Source: Streptomyces cynarae (GTDB taxonomy: Bacteria; Actinomycetota; Actinomycetes; Streptomycetales; Streptomycetaceae). From it: DNA of 64,000 nt. The notes below the pieces were generated by a model, which had not been told where the DNA came from, did not search any database, and saw nothing but the letters and a program-made list of their open reading frames with translations. A program made the position numbers and the translations under genes. Shown here one piece after another: positions 63,976 through 64,000 of this stretch (position 1 is the stretch's first letter; the number at the start of each line of letters is the position of its first letter). The stretch lies in assembly GCF_025642135.1 (NCBI RefSeq), contig NZ_CP106793.1, positions 8,214,001-8,278,000 of the forward strand. The letters are read 5' to 3'.

Positions 63976-64000
63976 TCACCGCTCCCTGACCAGCTCGGCG
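63976..64000 (-). CDS. C-terminal end of a probable upstream partner gene
   Basis: The minus frame reads AELVRER then stop (TGA 63978-63976), two bases before the ABC gene start. Such a tail is common for ABC-transporter C-termini and suggests that the partner gene of the NHLM system lies just beyond the right edge. Only seven codons are visible. Confidence 0.4.

Overview
The window is high-GC actinobacterial chromosome, almost certainly Streptomyces. It carries a LAxTG-anchored long chaplin, a streptophobe-type membrane protein, DUF397, an NsdA-type regulator, a PopR-ClpP3-ClpP4 region, a TTA (bldA-type) codon and strong third-position G/C bias. I see no rRNA, tRNA, CRISPR array, IS element or replication origin. 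Genes lie on both strands in short operons, which fits accessory or arm-proximal chromosome more than a core housekeeping block.

Layout. (1) 1-4713, minus strand: a small PKS/NRPS-like operon of an AT-less KS-ACP protein, a stand-alone adenylating enzyme and an FAD monooxygenase cut by the left edge. (2) 5558-6586: a GAF/PAS sensor protein. (3) 6726-12517: a module ordered like the mycobacterial sterol side-chain genes, with a FadD19-type ligase facing EchA19-type hydratase, a double OB-fold protein and two Ltp thiolases. A 17-bp palindrome lies between the divergent arms and the hydratase has a TTA codon. (4) 12601-24114: stress, cell-wall and regulatory genes (DUF397, universal stress protein, NTF2-like, amidase, APH-like kinase, NsdA-type regulator, PP2C phosphatase, Gfo/Idh oxidoreductase, baeRF protein). 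(5) 24511-34886: asparagine synthetase, long chaplin, two GNAT proteins, a GlsB/YeaQ protein, a large secreted protein, small kinases and an SPW protein. Two decayed loci lie here: a TetR remnant beside an 8-bp tandem repeat (about 29494-29866) and a deletion scar joining a ROK remnant to a membrane-protein tail (about 32270).

(6) 35012-38322: photolyase plus SDR-DUF2867 and a small conserved protein. (7) 38577-42009: a sulfonate-sulfur operon (apparently leaderless Cys-rich leader peptide, SsuE-like reductase, a 55-aa coupled ORF, SsuD-like monooxygenase) meeting an acyl-CoA-dehydrogenase-like gene tail to tail. (8) 42190-51249: secreted PI-PLC-like protein, two aldo/keto reductases, PAP2 phosphatase, BlaI repressor with two operator dyads and a frameshifted M56 peptidase, VOC protein, adenosine deaminase, DinB protein, LysR regulator.

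(9) 51603-58716: proteostasis genes. These are a Clp AAA+ ATPase with a ClpC-like short middle domain but apparently no ClpP-docking loop, a PopR-like regulator, and clpP3-clpP4 preceded by two abutting PopR-type boxes; ClpP4 has Gly where the catalytic His is expected. (10) 58726-61152: epoxide hydrolase, PhnB-like and SRPBCC proteins. (11) 61157-64000: an NHLM/NHLP-type peptide-export ABC transporter, with the last residues of a probable partner gene at the right edge, suggesting a RiPP export cluster that continues outside the window.

Functions are read from motifs and family memory without database searches. Start codons were chosen from ribosome-binding sites, codon phase and family start positions.
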